Shown here: positions 1-9,500 of the stretch, one piece after another
Position numbering within the stretch: position 1 is the stretch's first letter
Layout of the letters: every line of letters begins with the position of its first letter
Origin: Tissierellia bacterium
Lineage (GTDB): Bacteria > Bacillota > Clostridia > Tissierellales > Tepidimicrobiaceae
Length of the DNA: 24,362 nt
NCBI GenBank assembly: GCA_012518745.1
Contig: JAAYRM010000036.1
Location: 1 to 24,362, forward strand
Reading direction: 5' to 3'
Made by a program: the position numbers and the translations under genes
Notes under the pieces: model-generated
Told to the model about the DNA's origin: nothing
Databases searched by the model: none
What the model saw: only the letters and a program-made list of their open reading frames with translations

Positions 1-1315
1 CAGATAGGCGCTGTAATTTCTTTTCCGCCTCGATCCTTCTATCGATCTCCTCCATGAGCTCCATCCTTGATACCATCATCCGGTTTAGTCTAACTATCAT
101 ATCGTTGAAAGAATTAGCTAATGCGCCAATCTCATCATCTGTTCTAACCTCTATGCGTCTGTCTAGATTTCTCCAATCAACTTCTTTTGTAAAATCAACC
201 AATTTAATTATATTTCTTGTAATTTTTCTAACGAAGAATAACGTAAATATTGCTATAAATCCAATACAGAGAAAACCTATTAATAGGAATTCCTTTATAA
301 GTTTCAATACCTTCTGATCGATTATTGCTGCAGGGGTTGTCAGTATAACCATCCAATTGTCTCCAGCATTTCCGCGGATATGGTCTATGGATTCATGGCT
401 ACCACCAAAGCCAATATCGGTCGACCTTATTGTGCTCTTGATGGGACTAGCACTGAATAGCATTTCCCCATCGTTTTCGTCCCTGTAGATTTTTGATTCC
501 ATATCCTTTCCGATATCGGATAGGAGTCCTTCTTCAATTCTCGTGGATAATGGTTGTTTATCCGGTTCCAATAATACCTTACCATCAGTTCTTGCAATCC
601 TTATTAGTCCAGGTTCATATAGGGAGTAATAATCCTTAATTGTTTCATTAAACAGGCTAAATATCTTCATATTACTCTTCAATATCCCAATAACCTCACC
701 ATCATCATATATCGGCACAACCACTCCCAATACAAAATCCCCCACACTCGAGTCATAACCCCTATCATCAAAAAATACTTCCCCTTTGCCATCATTATAA
801 CTTGCTAGCCACCATTCCTTGTATCCATGTGAGAATGTAGTCAGTTTTGTTGTGGAGGCGACCAACCCTCCATATCTATCCGTTATAAATATTTCTCCAT
901 ATAGATTGGGGATTACCTTAAACTGTTCCCTTAAATATTTGGCGGCAGGGTTTGATATGTAATCCTGTATAAAGGTATCGTTTAAATCATTGGTCGTTAC
1001 CCATTTTTCGTTTAATTCTCCAATTCTAATATCCCTATCCTCTTGATTTAATGATTCAAACCGCCTCCCGTTCTCCCTTACATATTCCTTGATAAAGGGA
1101 GTTGAGGCCAATGTTTTTGTCGTATTAACCAATTCAGATAGATAGTTATCGATGCTGATAGAAATAGCTGACGAAATAGCCTTATTATTCTCCAATGTAT
1201 CATCGATAAGTATCCTTCGGTTATATCCGGCCATAAAATAGGTGGATATCATTATAGCTACGATACCTAGGATAACTACTATATACGTAAGTTTTGATCT
1301 TAAACTCAAACCCAT
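1..1315 (-). CDS. Membrane sensor protein, dCache + HAMP (C-terminus cut by window edge)
   Basis: Translating the minus strand from ATG at 1315 gives 438 open codons that run off the left edge. Residues about 11-28 form a first membrane segment. Residues about 35-335 form a large extracytoplasmic region with dCache-like elements: an ITDRYG strand, an EWWLASYNDGKG segment and VVPIYDDGEVIGILK. A second membrane segment lies near 343-362 and is followed by a HAMP linker containing TDDEIGALANSFNDM. The last visible residues, EAEKKLQRLS, begin a coiled linker that in this architecture leads to a histidine kinase or a GGDEF domain; the output domain is not visible, so the class cannot be settled. 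A GAGGGGGG ribosome site directly abuts the ATG, and the in-frame TTG two codons later (1309) has better spacing, so it may be the true start. Ligand unknown. Confidence 0.85.
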   Translation of the reverse strand, partial: MGLSLRSKLTYIVVILGIVAIMISTYFMAGYNRRILIDDTLENNKAISSAISISIDNYLSELVNTTKTLASTPFIKEYVRENGRRFESLNQEDRDIRIGELNEKWVTTNDLNDTFIQDYISNPAAKYLREQFKVIPNLYGEIFITDRYGGLVASTTKLTTFSHGYKEWWLASYNDGKGEVFFDDRGYDSSVGDFVLGVVVPIYDDGEVIGILKSNMKIFSLFNETIKDYYSLYEPGLIRIARTDGKVLLEPDKQPLSTRIEEGLLSDIGKDMESKIYRDENDGEMLFSASPIKSTIRSTDIGFGGSHESIDHIRGNAGDNWMVILTTPAAIIDQKVLKLIKEFLLIGFLCIGFIAIFTLFFVRKITRNIIKLVDFTKEVDWRNLDRRIEVRTDDEIGALANSFNDMIVRLNRMMVSRMELMEEIDRRIEAEKKLQRLS

Positions 1316-1408
1316 CCCCCCTCAAAATGATCGACTCTACAGCATATACCGGGTTTGTCTCTCTATATATCTTCTTACCCCTTTATACCGATATTATTAT
1401 CTACATAT

Positions 1409-1448
1409 AAAGGTTATCTTCCTCATATCTAAAGGTTGTCTTCCTTAT
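1409..1448. repeat. Imperfect tandem 18-bp repeat, 22-bp period
   Basis: AAAGGTTATCTTCCTCAT (1409-1426) and AAAGGTTGTCTTCCTTAT (1431-1448) match at 16 of 18 positions. The second copy overlaps the stop codon of the membrane protein gene at 1445-2311; the first lies in the spacer before the sensor gene. On the minus strand the first copy contains an ATG opening a 9-codon reading frame (MRKITFICR). I see no good evidence that this frame is translated. The repeat is more likely a small duplication at the gene end, or paired sites for a regulator of the sensor gene. Confidence 0.5.
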
Positions 1449-2311
1449 CTCCTCCCCAGGTCGAATATGGATTTAATAACAGCTTGTATTATACCGACTA
1501 TAATCAACGGTATCCATGCGTACTTCCATCCAAATTTCCATCCAACTAGAGCGATTGTTCCAATGCTAAATGCCCATAGAATCCCCATAACATTCCTTAA
1601 TATTATATTAACCCTAGAATTTAAATGATATTTCAATAACCGCTTCTGCCATCCGCTATCTAACCAAGCCAGCTTGACTTTGCTTTCCTCAGTTCCTATC
1701 AGATATCTATATATCAATATCGGGGGAATGATAGATATGGAAAAGATTCCAATTATCCTATGCATGCCATTGCTAGATAGATATGAATAGAAGGATAGTG
1801 TAGATCCAAGCATGAGCCCCATAACTACCATGCTATACCCCAAGGCTCTAATCCTCTTCATACCATGGCTATATATGGTCTCCTGTATCAATCCTAGGTA
1901 TATCAAGAATCCCAACAATAGAATTATCGATCCTATTCCAATCCCCATTACCTTCAGCAGATTTCCGGGGTCAGAATATGCTATAGCCGAAACCATGATT
2001 CCGAATAGCACTATATTGGCAATTAACATATATCCCATTACATATTCCCTACCAAATAATTGCCTTCTATATGCACCCTCATCCAACCCCTGTTTGGCAG
2101 CTTTTCCAAGATCTTCTACCAATTTATCTATATCACCCAGGTCCGAAAGGGCCTTATCAAATGCCCCTTCTTCGTCATGCCCATTCTCAATATGGTATCT
2201 AGTCCGCTGTAATAGATTGGTCTCTATCTCCTCCTTTAGCATCCCTAGTTCCCCAGTAGTATCCATATCTAAGAATAGATCATCTATGTATTCATGCACC
2301 CTATCCTCCAT
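1445..2311 (-). CDS. Six-segment membrane protein with permease-prefix-like N-terminus
   Basis: This 288-residue protein has a soluble, acidic, helical N-terminal part of about 80 residues (MEDRVHEYIDDLFLDM, then FDKALSDLGDIDKLVEDLG). That part resembles the permease prefix domain 1 / DUF1700-type helical domain found on membrane proteins in Firmicutes. Predicted membrane helices lie near residues 91-111, 119-141, 157-177, 185-203, 240-258 and 264-281. In related loci such genes usually sit beside a PadR-type repressor, but none is visible here: the upstream neighbour is an aldo/keto reductase gene beyond a terminator. A GGGGGGG stretch five bases before the ATG serves as ribosome site. Transported substrate or partner is unknown. 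Alternative: an uncharacterised membrane protein only distantly related to DUF1700. Confidence 0.7.
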   Translation of the reverse strand: MEDRVHEYIDDLFLDMDTTGELGMLKEEIETNLLQRTRYHIENGHDEEGAFDKALSDLGDIDKLVEDLGKAAKQGLDEGAYRRQLFGREYVMGYMLIANIVLFGIMVSAIAYSDPGNLLKVMGIGIGSIILLLGFLIYLGLIQETIYSHGMKRIRALGYSMVVMGLMLGSTLSFYSYLSSNGMHRIIGIFSISIIPPILIYRYLIGTEESKVKLAWLDSGWQKRLLKYHLNSRVNIILRNVMGILWAFSIGTIALVGWKFGWKYAWIPLIIVGIIQAVIKSIFDLGRR

Positions 2312-2394
2312 ATATACCCCCCCAGCCCCATTGTTTCATAGATTTATCTTATAGTATCTATCAACCAAATGATATATTAAATGGCGGTATTGCT

Positions 2395-2424
2395 CAAAAA
2401 AATAGGGCACATATAGTGCCCTAT
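2395..2424 (-). terminator. Rho-independent terminator of the dnaE-pfkA-pyk-AKR operon
   Basis: A perfect 9-bp stem, ATAGGGCAC (2402-2410) with GTGCCCTAT (2416-2424), has a 5-nt loop. On the minus strand it is followed directly by a run of seven T (2402-2396). It lies 56 bases past the stop codon of the aldo/keto reductase gene, so it closes the operon and separates it from the membrane protein gene downstream. Confidence 0.85.
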
Positions 2425-2480
2425 CCAAACCAGTACCCCTCACCCTACTATATATCTTGTCCATCTTTACCATATTTATA

Positions 2481-3491
2481 CTATCCTAGGACGTTTTCAA
2501 CCTTTTTTAACATCTTAATTATGGGTAGGTCGTAGGGACATTTGGATTCACATTCGGCACATTCAATGCAATCGGCAGCATTTACATCCATCCCCATATA
2601 CCTCTCCTTAGCCCAATCCTTCAGATTATACCTGGTATAGTATCCCTCCATTAGAAACTGGATGGGTATATCGATTCCCTGGGGACAGGGTAGACAATAT
2701 CCACATCTTCTGCAGAATTCCGTTCCCAGCTCCTCCGCCTCTTTGCGTAATATCTCCATCTCCTCTTCATTTAAAGGCTCCAAATCATATCCTATCCTAC
2801 TATTTTCCCTTATCTGCTCCACGCTTTCCATTCCTGGAATAACCGATGTCACATTGGGGTTGTTAGCTATGAATTTCAACGAAAGGGATGCATTGCCCAA
2901 AGCCCCTCCGGCTAGAGGCTTCATAACGATAACCCCTATATTGAGATCCTTGGCCCTCTTAAACATATCCTCTGCCTGTTTTTCCACCGAATTATATGGG
3001 AATTGAATCGTGGCGAATTCACCGGTCTCTAGGGCCTTCTCCATTACATCGACATTATGCCCAGTAATTCCAAATTCCCCGATAATGCCCTTTTTCTTTG
3101 CTTCCTTCATCGCCTTTAAAGCCCCATTATCGGCCATTATCATATCCAATTCTTCGAAGGTTCTCACATTATGAAACTGATATAGATCTATATAATCGGT
3201 CCTCAAGTCCCTGAGGCTTATATTCAACTCCTCCATTATCCCATCATAATCCCTTTTCATGGATTTGGTAGCCAGTATGAAATTTTCCCTACCCCAGCGT
3301 TCCAGCCCATATCCTATTAGCGATTCGCTTATGGTATAGCCCCTAGCGGTATCTATAAAATTCATCCCAGCTCTCTTGGCTTCCCCAATCAATTGGATGG
3401 CCATATCCTTATCCACCCTCTGTATGGGGATTCCTCCAAATCCTATTACCGATACCTCGAAATTAGTCCTCCCTAGGATTCGTCTTTCCAT
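2481..3491 (-). CDS. Aldo/keto reductase with C-terminal 4Fe-4S ferredoxin domain
   Basis: The 336-residue protein joins an NAD(P)H-dependent aldo/keto reductase barrel (about residues 1-250) to an iron-sulfur tail. The four AKR catalytic residues are present: Asp47 and Tyr52 (NFIDTARGY), Lys76 (ATKS) and His107 (YQFHNV). The tail holds two cysteine groups: C260, C263, C266, C269 (CRRCGYCLPC) and C308, C311, C314, C318 (CIECAECESKCP), enough for one or two clusters. AKR-ferredoxin fusions are common in anaerobes and probably couple carbonyl or enone reduction to ferredoxin-type electrons; the natural substrate cannot be read from sequence. It is the last gene of the operon, 36 bases after pyk, with an AAGGGGG ribosome site 8 bases before the ATG. 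Confidence 0.92.
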   Translation of the reverse strand: MERRILGRTNFEVSVIGFGGIPIQRVDKDMAIQLIGEAKRAGMNFIDTARGYTISESLIGYGLERWGRENFILATKSMKRDYDGIMEELNISLRDLRTDYIDLYQFHNVRTFEELDMIMADNGALKAMKEAKKKGIIGEFGITGHNVDVMEKALETGEFATIQFPYNSVEKQAEDMFKRAKDLNIGVIVMKPLAGGALGNASLSLKFIANNPNVTSVIPGMESVEQIRENSRIGYDLEPLNEEEMEILRKEAEELGTEFCRRCGYCLPCPQGIDIPIQFLMEGYYTRYNLKDWAKERYMGMDVNAADCIECAECESKCPYDLPIIKMLKKVENVLG

Positions 3492-3527
3492 CCATAATGC
3501 CCCCTTATATATTCGATATAATTACCT

Positions 3528-5285
3528 TTACAATACCCTTGCCTCGCCTTTATATATACGTCCACCAGTGGCATCTACCGTGATCATTTCGCCATCCTTC
3601 AGTATATTAGTCACATCCCCTACACCCACTATGGTAGGCTTATGATAATTCAATCCCACTATTGCAGCATGAGAGGTTAGGCCCCCCCGTTCCACTACTA
3701 TGGCTGCAGCCTGCTCCATATATTCTACCATATATCTATCCGTAAATTCACCTACTAGGATATTCCCTTCCTCAAATTTGCCCTCCAATTCCTCCCGGCT
3801 ACTCCCTATACATACCCTTCCGGATACGGATCCCTTGCCAATCCCTATCCCTCTCGCCAATACCTTTCCTACGGTATGAACCTTTATCAGATTGGTGGTC
3901 CCGGTTACCCCTACCGGAATACCTGCCGTCATCACGACTAGATCTCCTTCCCTTACATAGCCCCGCTCTAGGGCTGAGTCAATAGATGCATCTACAACCT
4001 CATCTGTGGTATTGCTCCTTCCAGCTATCACCGGATATACTCCCCATACTAGAGATAGCTTCCTGGTGACCTTTGGCCTAGTGGTGGCAGCTATTATGGG
4101 AACATTGGGCTTGAATTTAGATATGGCCCTCGATGTATATCCCGAAGATGTTGCGGTTATTATAGCACTTGCCCCTAAATCCCTGGCAGTTGTACAGGTT
4201 GCCCTGCTTATTGCATTGGTAGTCGATACATCCTTGTATATGATATCGGTCCTTGCAGCTCCCATATAATCCGTGGAGTTCTCGGTTTCCACTGCGATAT
4301 TATGCATCATCTGAACCGATTCCACCGGGTGCTTTCCCGCCGCCGTTTCACCGGATAGCATTATCGCATCGCTTCCATCCAATATGGCGTTCGCCACATC
4401 GGCTACCTCTGCCCTAGTGGGCCTCGGATTTCTCATCATGGAATCCAGCATCTGGGTTGCGGTTATTACGGGTTTACCCGCTATATTACAGCTTCTAATT
4501 ATTCTCTTTTGAGCCAAGGGTACCTCCTGGGTTAGGATCTCCACGCCTAGGTCCCCCCTAGCCACCATTATCCCATCGGAGGCATCGATTATCTCCTCGA
4601 TATTATCCAGTCCTTCCTGATTCTCTATCTTGGAAATTATCTCTATATCCTCGCCACCATTTTGCTCCAATACCTTTCTTATCGTGAATACATCGTCGGC
4701 AGTCCTGATAAAGGAGGCTGCTATGAACTCCACATCGTTATCTATTCCAAATTTTATATCCTGAACATCCTTATCCGTAAGCGGGGGTAGATCCGTAGAG
4801 ATATCCGGTACATTCACACCTTTCCGGTCGCTTAGGACTCCGCTATTCAATAGCCTACATCTTATATCCGTTCCATCTATGACCTCTTCCACTATCATCT
4901 CGACTAGCCCATCATCTATCAATATTCTGCTACCCTTTTCCACGTCCCTAGGTAACGATTGATTGCATACTGTAACTATATTTTTATCCCCCATAACATC
5001 CCTACTGGTCAAGGTAAAGATATCCCCTATCTCCAATCGGATTTCTTCATCCTTAAATCTTCCAATCCTTATCTCAGGTCCCCTAGTATCCAACATTATT
5101 CCTATGGGTAGATCTAGCTCTTCCCTGACCTTTTTTATCGTATCTATCCTTTCCTTATGCTCGCTATGTACCCCATGGGAGAAATTAAGCCTAGCGACAT
5201 TCATTCCATTCAATATAAGCTCCCGCAGAATGGACTCATCCTCCGAGGCTGGCCCTATGGTGCAAACTATCTTTGTCTTCTTCAT
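3528..5285 (-). CDS. pyk: Pyruvate kinase with C-terminal PEP-utiliser-like domain
   Basis: Pyruvate kinase transfers phosphate from phosphoenolpyruvate to ADP in the last step of glycolysis. At 585 residues it is the long Firmicutes form. Active-site residues are in place: Arg32, Asn34 and Ser36 (ARLNFSHG), Asp66 and Arg68 (LDTRGPEIR), Lys219 and Glu221 (IISKIENQEG), and Asp245 (VARGDLGVE). The K+/Mg2+ and substrate loop ITATQMLDSM is present. After the usual C-terminal allosteric domain (to about residue 475) comes an extra domain of about 100 residues with GGLTSHAAIVG, which places His539 like the phospho-histidine of PEP-utilising enzymes. This extra domain is known from Bacillus and Geobacillus pyruvate kinases. 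pyk lies 19 bases after pfkA, and the pair is a standard operon that coordinates upper and lower glycolysis. The ribosome site is AAAGGAGAGGG. Confidence 0.97.
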   Translation of the reverse strand: MKKTKIVCTIGPASEDESILRELILNGMNVARLNFSHGVHSEHKERIDTIKKVREELDLPIGIMLDTRGPEIRIGRFKDEEIRLEIGDIFTLTSRDVMGDKNIVTVCNQSLPRDVEKGSRILIDDGLVEMIVEEVIDGTDIRCRLLNSGVLSDRKGVNVPDISTDLPPLTDKDVQDIKFGIDNDVEFIAASFIRTADDVFTIRKVLEQNGGEDIEIISKIENQEGLDNIEEIIDASDGIMVARGDLGVEILTQEVPLAQKRIIRSCNIAGKPVITATQMLDSMMRNPRPTRAEVADVANAILDGSDAIMLSGETAAGKHPVESVQMMHNIAVETENSTDYMGAARTDIIYKDVSTTNAISRATCTTARDLGASAIITATSSGYTSRAISKFKPNVPIIAATTRPKVTRKLSLVWGVYPVIAGRSNTTDEVVDASIDSALERGYVREGDLVVMTAGIPVGVTGTTNLIKVHTVGKVLARGIGIGKGSVSGRVCIGSSREELEGKFEEGNILVGEFTDRYMVEYMEQAAAIVVERGGLTSHAAIVGLNYHKPTIVGVGDVTNILKDGEMITVDATGGRIYKGEARVL

Positions 5286-5304
5286 AATATCCCTCTCCTT
5301 TACC

Positions 5305-6264
5305 TTATATTGAAAGTGTTCTAGCCATATTATACATATCTATATCAAATGTCTTTTCCACTTTAAGGGCTTCTTCCAAATTCATATCTATTATTGCGTT
5401 GCATTTCATCCCCAAGGCCTGGCCGGATCTATTGTTCAATAGTAATTCCACCGCCTTATGTCCCATATTACTTGCCATTATTCTATCGAATGATGTTGGG
5501 GTCCCACCTCTCTGGATATGACCCAATGTGGTTACCCTCACCTCTGCTCCAGTTTTATCCTTAATCTCATCTGATACCTCATATGGATCCCTGATCCCCT
5601 CGGCAAGTACTATTATATGATGTAATTTCCCCCTATTCCTTCCCTGTATTATCTTCTTGCAAACCTCATCCACCCCTATATCGGTCTCCCTAACTATGAT
5701 GCTCTCTGCACCCCCCGCCAAACCCGAATAGAGGGCGATATCTCCACAATCCCTGCCCATAACCTCAACTATATTGGCCCTCCCATGCGAGGTAGATGTA
5801 TCCCTTATCTTGCTAATGGCATCCACGACGGTTTCAATAGCCGTCATAAATCCTATACTATAATCCGTATACCCCATATCATTGTCGATCGTGCAGGGAA
5901 TGCATATAACGGGCACCCCCAGGTCCATCAAATCCTTTGCCCCTCTGAAGGTTCCATCCCCTCCTAGGATGATCAGGCCATCTATTCCGAACACCTCTAT
6001 TATATTCAATGCCTTTTTACGGCCATCCTCTGTTTCAAATTCCTCACACCTTGCAGTTCTTAGCATGGTACCTCCCCTATGGATGATATCTGCCACAGAG
6101 GATATGTCCATCTCCCGCACCTCGCCACTTAGGAGGCCATTGTAGCCATGTCCAATCCCCATAACCTTCAACCCATTGAATACCGATGTCCTTACCACCG
6201 ACCTAATTGCCGCATTCATACCCGGGGCATCTCCACCGCTAGTCAGTATTCCTATAGTCTTCAT
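5305..6264 (-). CDS. pfkA: 6-phosphofructokinase, ATP-type
   Basis: The protein phosphorylates fructose 6-phosphate to fructose 1,6-bisphosphate, the committed step of glycolysis. It has 319 residues, close to the E. coli PfkA length. Visible motifs are GILTSGGDAPGMNAAIR (nucleotide loop), GGDGT (101-105) with Gly at 104 as in ATP-using enzymes rather than the Asp of PPi-using ones, TIDND with catalytic Asp127, MGRDCGDIA, and IQRGGTPTSFDR near residue 250. One oddity is Cys124 in PCTIDND, where PfkA normally has Gly (PGTIDND) and PPi-dependent enzymes have Lys. ATP use is therefore still the better call. It sits between the small gene at 6303 and pyk. The ribosome site GAGAGG is about 11 bases from the ATG. 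Confidence 0.96.
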   Translation of the reverse strand: MKTIGILTSGGDAPGMNAAIRSVVRTSVFNGLKVMGIGHGYNGLLSGEVREMDISSVADIIHRGGTMLRTARCEEFETEDGRKKALNIIEVFGIDGLIILGGDGTFRGAKDLMDLGVPVICIPCTIDNDMGYTDYSIGFMTAIETVVDAISKIRDTSTSHGRANIVEVMGRDCGDIALYSGLAGGAESIIVRETDIGVDEVCKKIIQGRNRGKLHHIIVLAEGIRDPYEVSDEIKDKTGAEVRVTTLGHIQRGGTPTSFDRIMASNMGHKAVELLLNNRSGQALGMKCNAIIDMNLEEALKVEKTFDIDMYNMARTLSI

Positions 6265-6302
6265 CCCATATCCATCCTCTCTTCATAAGATGCTGCACTA
6301 GA

Positions 6303-6497
6303 TTAAACTATATCTAAATCAAATAATACCACCTGCACCTCATCAGCCTCAAATTCGGGGGTCAATATCCCATATACCTCCGTATCCCCTTCGGCCCATA
6401 GAAACTGCTTTTTCACCATGAATCCTTCGGCCTCAAGCCTTTCTGCCACCCTTGTAGCCCGTTCCAATCCCATTGCTAGATATATTGTGGTCCACAT
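6303..6497 (-). CDS. Small DUF2007-like protein between dnaE and pfkA
   Basis: A 64-residue acidic protein beginning MWTTIYLAMG, with an amphipathic helix (LERATRVAERLEAEGF), then strands around VKKQFLW, EVYGILTP and VQVVLFDLD. This is a beta-alpha-beta, GlnB/ferredoxin-like layout. Short proteins of this kind at the same place beside dnaE/pfkA occur in other Firmicutes and are sometimes labelled DUF2007 or, wrongly, glutamate decarboxylase. Function is unknown; a ligand-sensing or signalling role is only a guess from the fold. I chose the ATG at 6497 because GGGGGG lies six bases upstream of it, whereas the ATG at 6503 touches that stretch. It is probably co-transcribed, with gaps of 60 and 38 bases to its neighbours. 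Confidence 0.7.
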   Translation of the reverse strand: MWTTIYLAMGLERATRVAERLEAEGFMVKKQFLWAEGDTEVYGILTPEFEADEVQVVLFDLDIV

Positions 6498-6557
6498 AGC
6501 CATCCCCCCAACGGGCCTACACCCGATATCCTATCTATTGGGATAATATTTCACATT

Positions 6558-9500
6558 CTAGGATACCTTTACATTCCCCTTGCCTAATAATCTGATCAAT
6601 TCGTCAATCAGGGATTCCTGTCCTATATCTACCCATAGGTTCCTTTGGGCCATCATCATCCTTTTCTGCTCCTCAATATATACATAGACAGGCGTCCCCC
6701 CCTTATATCTCCCCAATATCCTCTTTATATCATTGAAGGTAGCCATGGCCTCTTTATCTGGTATCCTCAGATATACCTTATCCCTATTGAATTCATCCAA
6801 TGATGTTATCCTTTGGCATATTATCTTGGGTTCGTCCTCCTCATTTGCGCTTATATTCCCCTCAATTATTATCAATGAATCCTCATCTATCAAGCTATTA
6901 TATCTATCATAGGTCGCAGGAAATACTATGCATTCCACGGCCCCATATATATCCTCTAGGGTTATAAAGGCCATCATATTGTTGTTCTTGGTTACCATAT
7001 TCCGTTTCAAGGTCACTATCCCACCTATGGTCACTCGCCTACCATCCATATCATCGGCTAGGTTCTCCTCCACCTGTTCCTGCATTTGAAATATCTCCGC
7101 AGTTGTAATCGTGGATATCCTCTTCAAATCCTTTTCATAGGGTTTTAGGGGATGCCCGCTTATATAGAGTCCCAGCATCTCCTTTTCCATAGCTAAGAGA
7201 TTTTTCTGTGAAAACTCGTTTAAATCCGGCAAATTATCATCGGGCATATCGGCATCTATCGCTTCAAACATGGAGAACTGACCCTCTATATTCCTCTTTC
7301 TGTCGGAATGGATCCCATCCATAGTCCGTTCAAATATAGCCAATAGCTGGGCCCTATTCCCCCCTAGGCTATTCATTGCCCCGCATTTTATAAGGCTCTC
7401 CACCGCCCGCTTATTCATCACGGTTGAATCGATACTCTCTATCCTTTCACAAAAATCGGTAAAGCTCTTAAATGGTCCATCCCGTCTAGCCTCTACAATG
7501 GCTTCTATCAAGTTTTCGCCTACATTTTTTACAGCCATCAGGCCGAACCTAATCTTATTGTCTACCACCGTAAATTTTTTATAGCTTTCATTTATATCCG
7601 GTGGCATGATATCTATACCCAACCTCTTGCATTCCTGTATATATAGCGATACGGAGTTGGTATCGCCCATCACACTGCTTATAAGGGCTGCCATAAATTC
7701 TATTGGATAATAGCATTTAAGCCATGCAGTTCTATAGGCAACTATTGCATATGCAGCGGAATGGCTCTTGTTAAATGCATATTTAGCAAAATCCAACATC
7801 AGATCATATATCTGATTGGCAATCCTTTCATCCACCCCATTTCGATATGCCCCTTCTATAATTATACCGCCATCCTCATCGGTCTCCCCATATATGAACT
7901 TATTTCTCTCCTCTACCATCACATCCATGTCTTTATCGCCCATAGCACGGCGTAATAGATCCGCCTCGCCCATGGTAAATCCACCGATATCCCTGGCTAT
8001 CTGCATAACCTGTTCCTGGTATACTATACAACCATAGGTTACATCTAATATGGGCTCCAATTTAGGATGTAGATACTGTATATTGTCCGGGTTATTCTTG
8101 TTCTCAATATATCTGGGGATCTGATTCATAGGTCCTGGCCTAAATAGCGAATTGGCGGCTATGAGGTTTTCAAATACATCCGGCTCTAATTCCTTCAAAA
8201 ACTGCCTCATCCCCGCACTTTCGAATTGGAATATCCCCAGGGTTTCACCCTTTGCAAATATCTCTAATACCTTTGGATCGTCATAATCGAATTCAGAAAA
8301 ATCTATCCTATCCCCATGATTCTGCTCTATTAAATTTATCGTATCCCTTATCACCGTAAGGGTCCTTAGCCCTAGAAAATCCATCTTCAATAGACCCAAT
8401 TCTTCCAACTCCACCATATCGAATTGGGTGGTTATGGCATCATTATTCCTAGCCAATGGCACATAGGTGGTGATAGGCTCCTTGGATATAACCACCCCAG
8501 CCGCATGGGTGGATGTATGTCTGGGTAGACCCTCCACTGCCATGGCTAGATCTATCAACCTTTTAACCTCAGTTTCGGAATCGTAGCTCTGCTTTAATCC
8601 CCTGTTGATATCTAGAGCCTTGGTTATGGTAATACCTAGCTCCATGGGGATCTGCTTAGCTATACCGTCAACATCCCCATAGGGCATATTGATAGCCCTA
8701 CCAACATCCCTTATAGCCCCACGAGCTGCCATAGTACCAAATGTGGCTATCTGTGCCACCCTATCGGCCCCATATTTCTCTACCACATAATCTATTACCT
8801 CTTCCCTTCTCTCATAGCAGAAATCTATATCTATATCTGGCATGGAAACCCTTTCTGGATTTAAAAACCTTTCGAATAATAGATCATATTCCAGTGGATC
8901 TATATCTATAATGCCTAGGGCATACGATACTATACTGCCTGCGGCGGAACCCCTTCCAGGCCCTACCATTATATCGTTCTCCTTGGCAAATCTAATGAAA
9001 TCCCAGACTATTAGAAAGTAATCGACATATCCCATATCTATTATGGTATTCAATTCATATTCAAACCTATCCATTATCTTTTCGGTTATCGATGGATACC
9101 TAGCCCTCAAGCCATCTAGACATAGTTTTCGTAGATATTCCCCATTGGTATATCCCTCCGGCACATGATATTCAGGCAGATGTAGGGTGTCAAAATCCAA
9201 GGTTACATCACATCTCTCGGCGATCCTTACGGTATTCTCCAATGCACCCTCTATATGTCCGAATATATCCGCCATCTCCTCATAGGATTTTAAATAGAAT
9301 TGATCCGTGGGGAACTTCATCCTTTCCTCCTCGTCAACGGTCTTTCCCGTTTGAATACATAGGAGAACATCATGCATTAACGCATCTTCCCTCCTCAGAT
9401 AATGGACATCGTTTGTAGCTACCAATGGTATGCCCGTTTCCTCACTCAGCCTTATCAACTGCTCATTTACCTGTCTTTCCTCTTCCATTCCATGATCCTG

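Noticed and set aside
1812..2354. Plus-strand open frame of 180 codons opposite the six-segment membrane protein
   Set aside because: The composition is that of a reverse complement of membrane-protein codons, and the minus-strand frame has a coherent prefix domain and helices.
6303..6503. Glutamate decarboxylase label for the small protein
   Set aside because: The protein has only 64-66 residues and none of the PLP-enzyme motifs; the label is a propagated error in databases.
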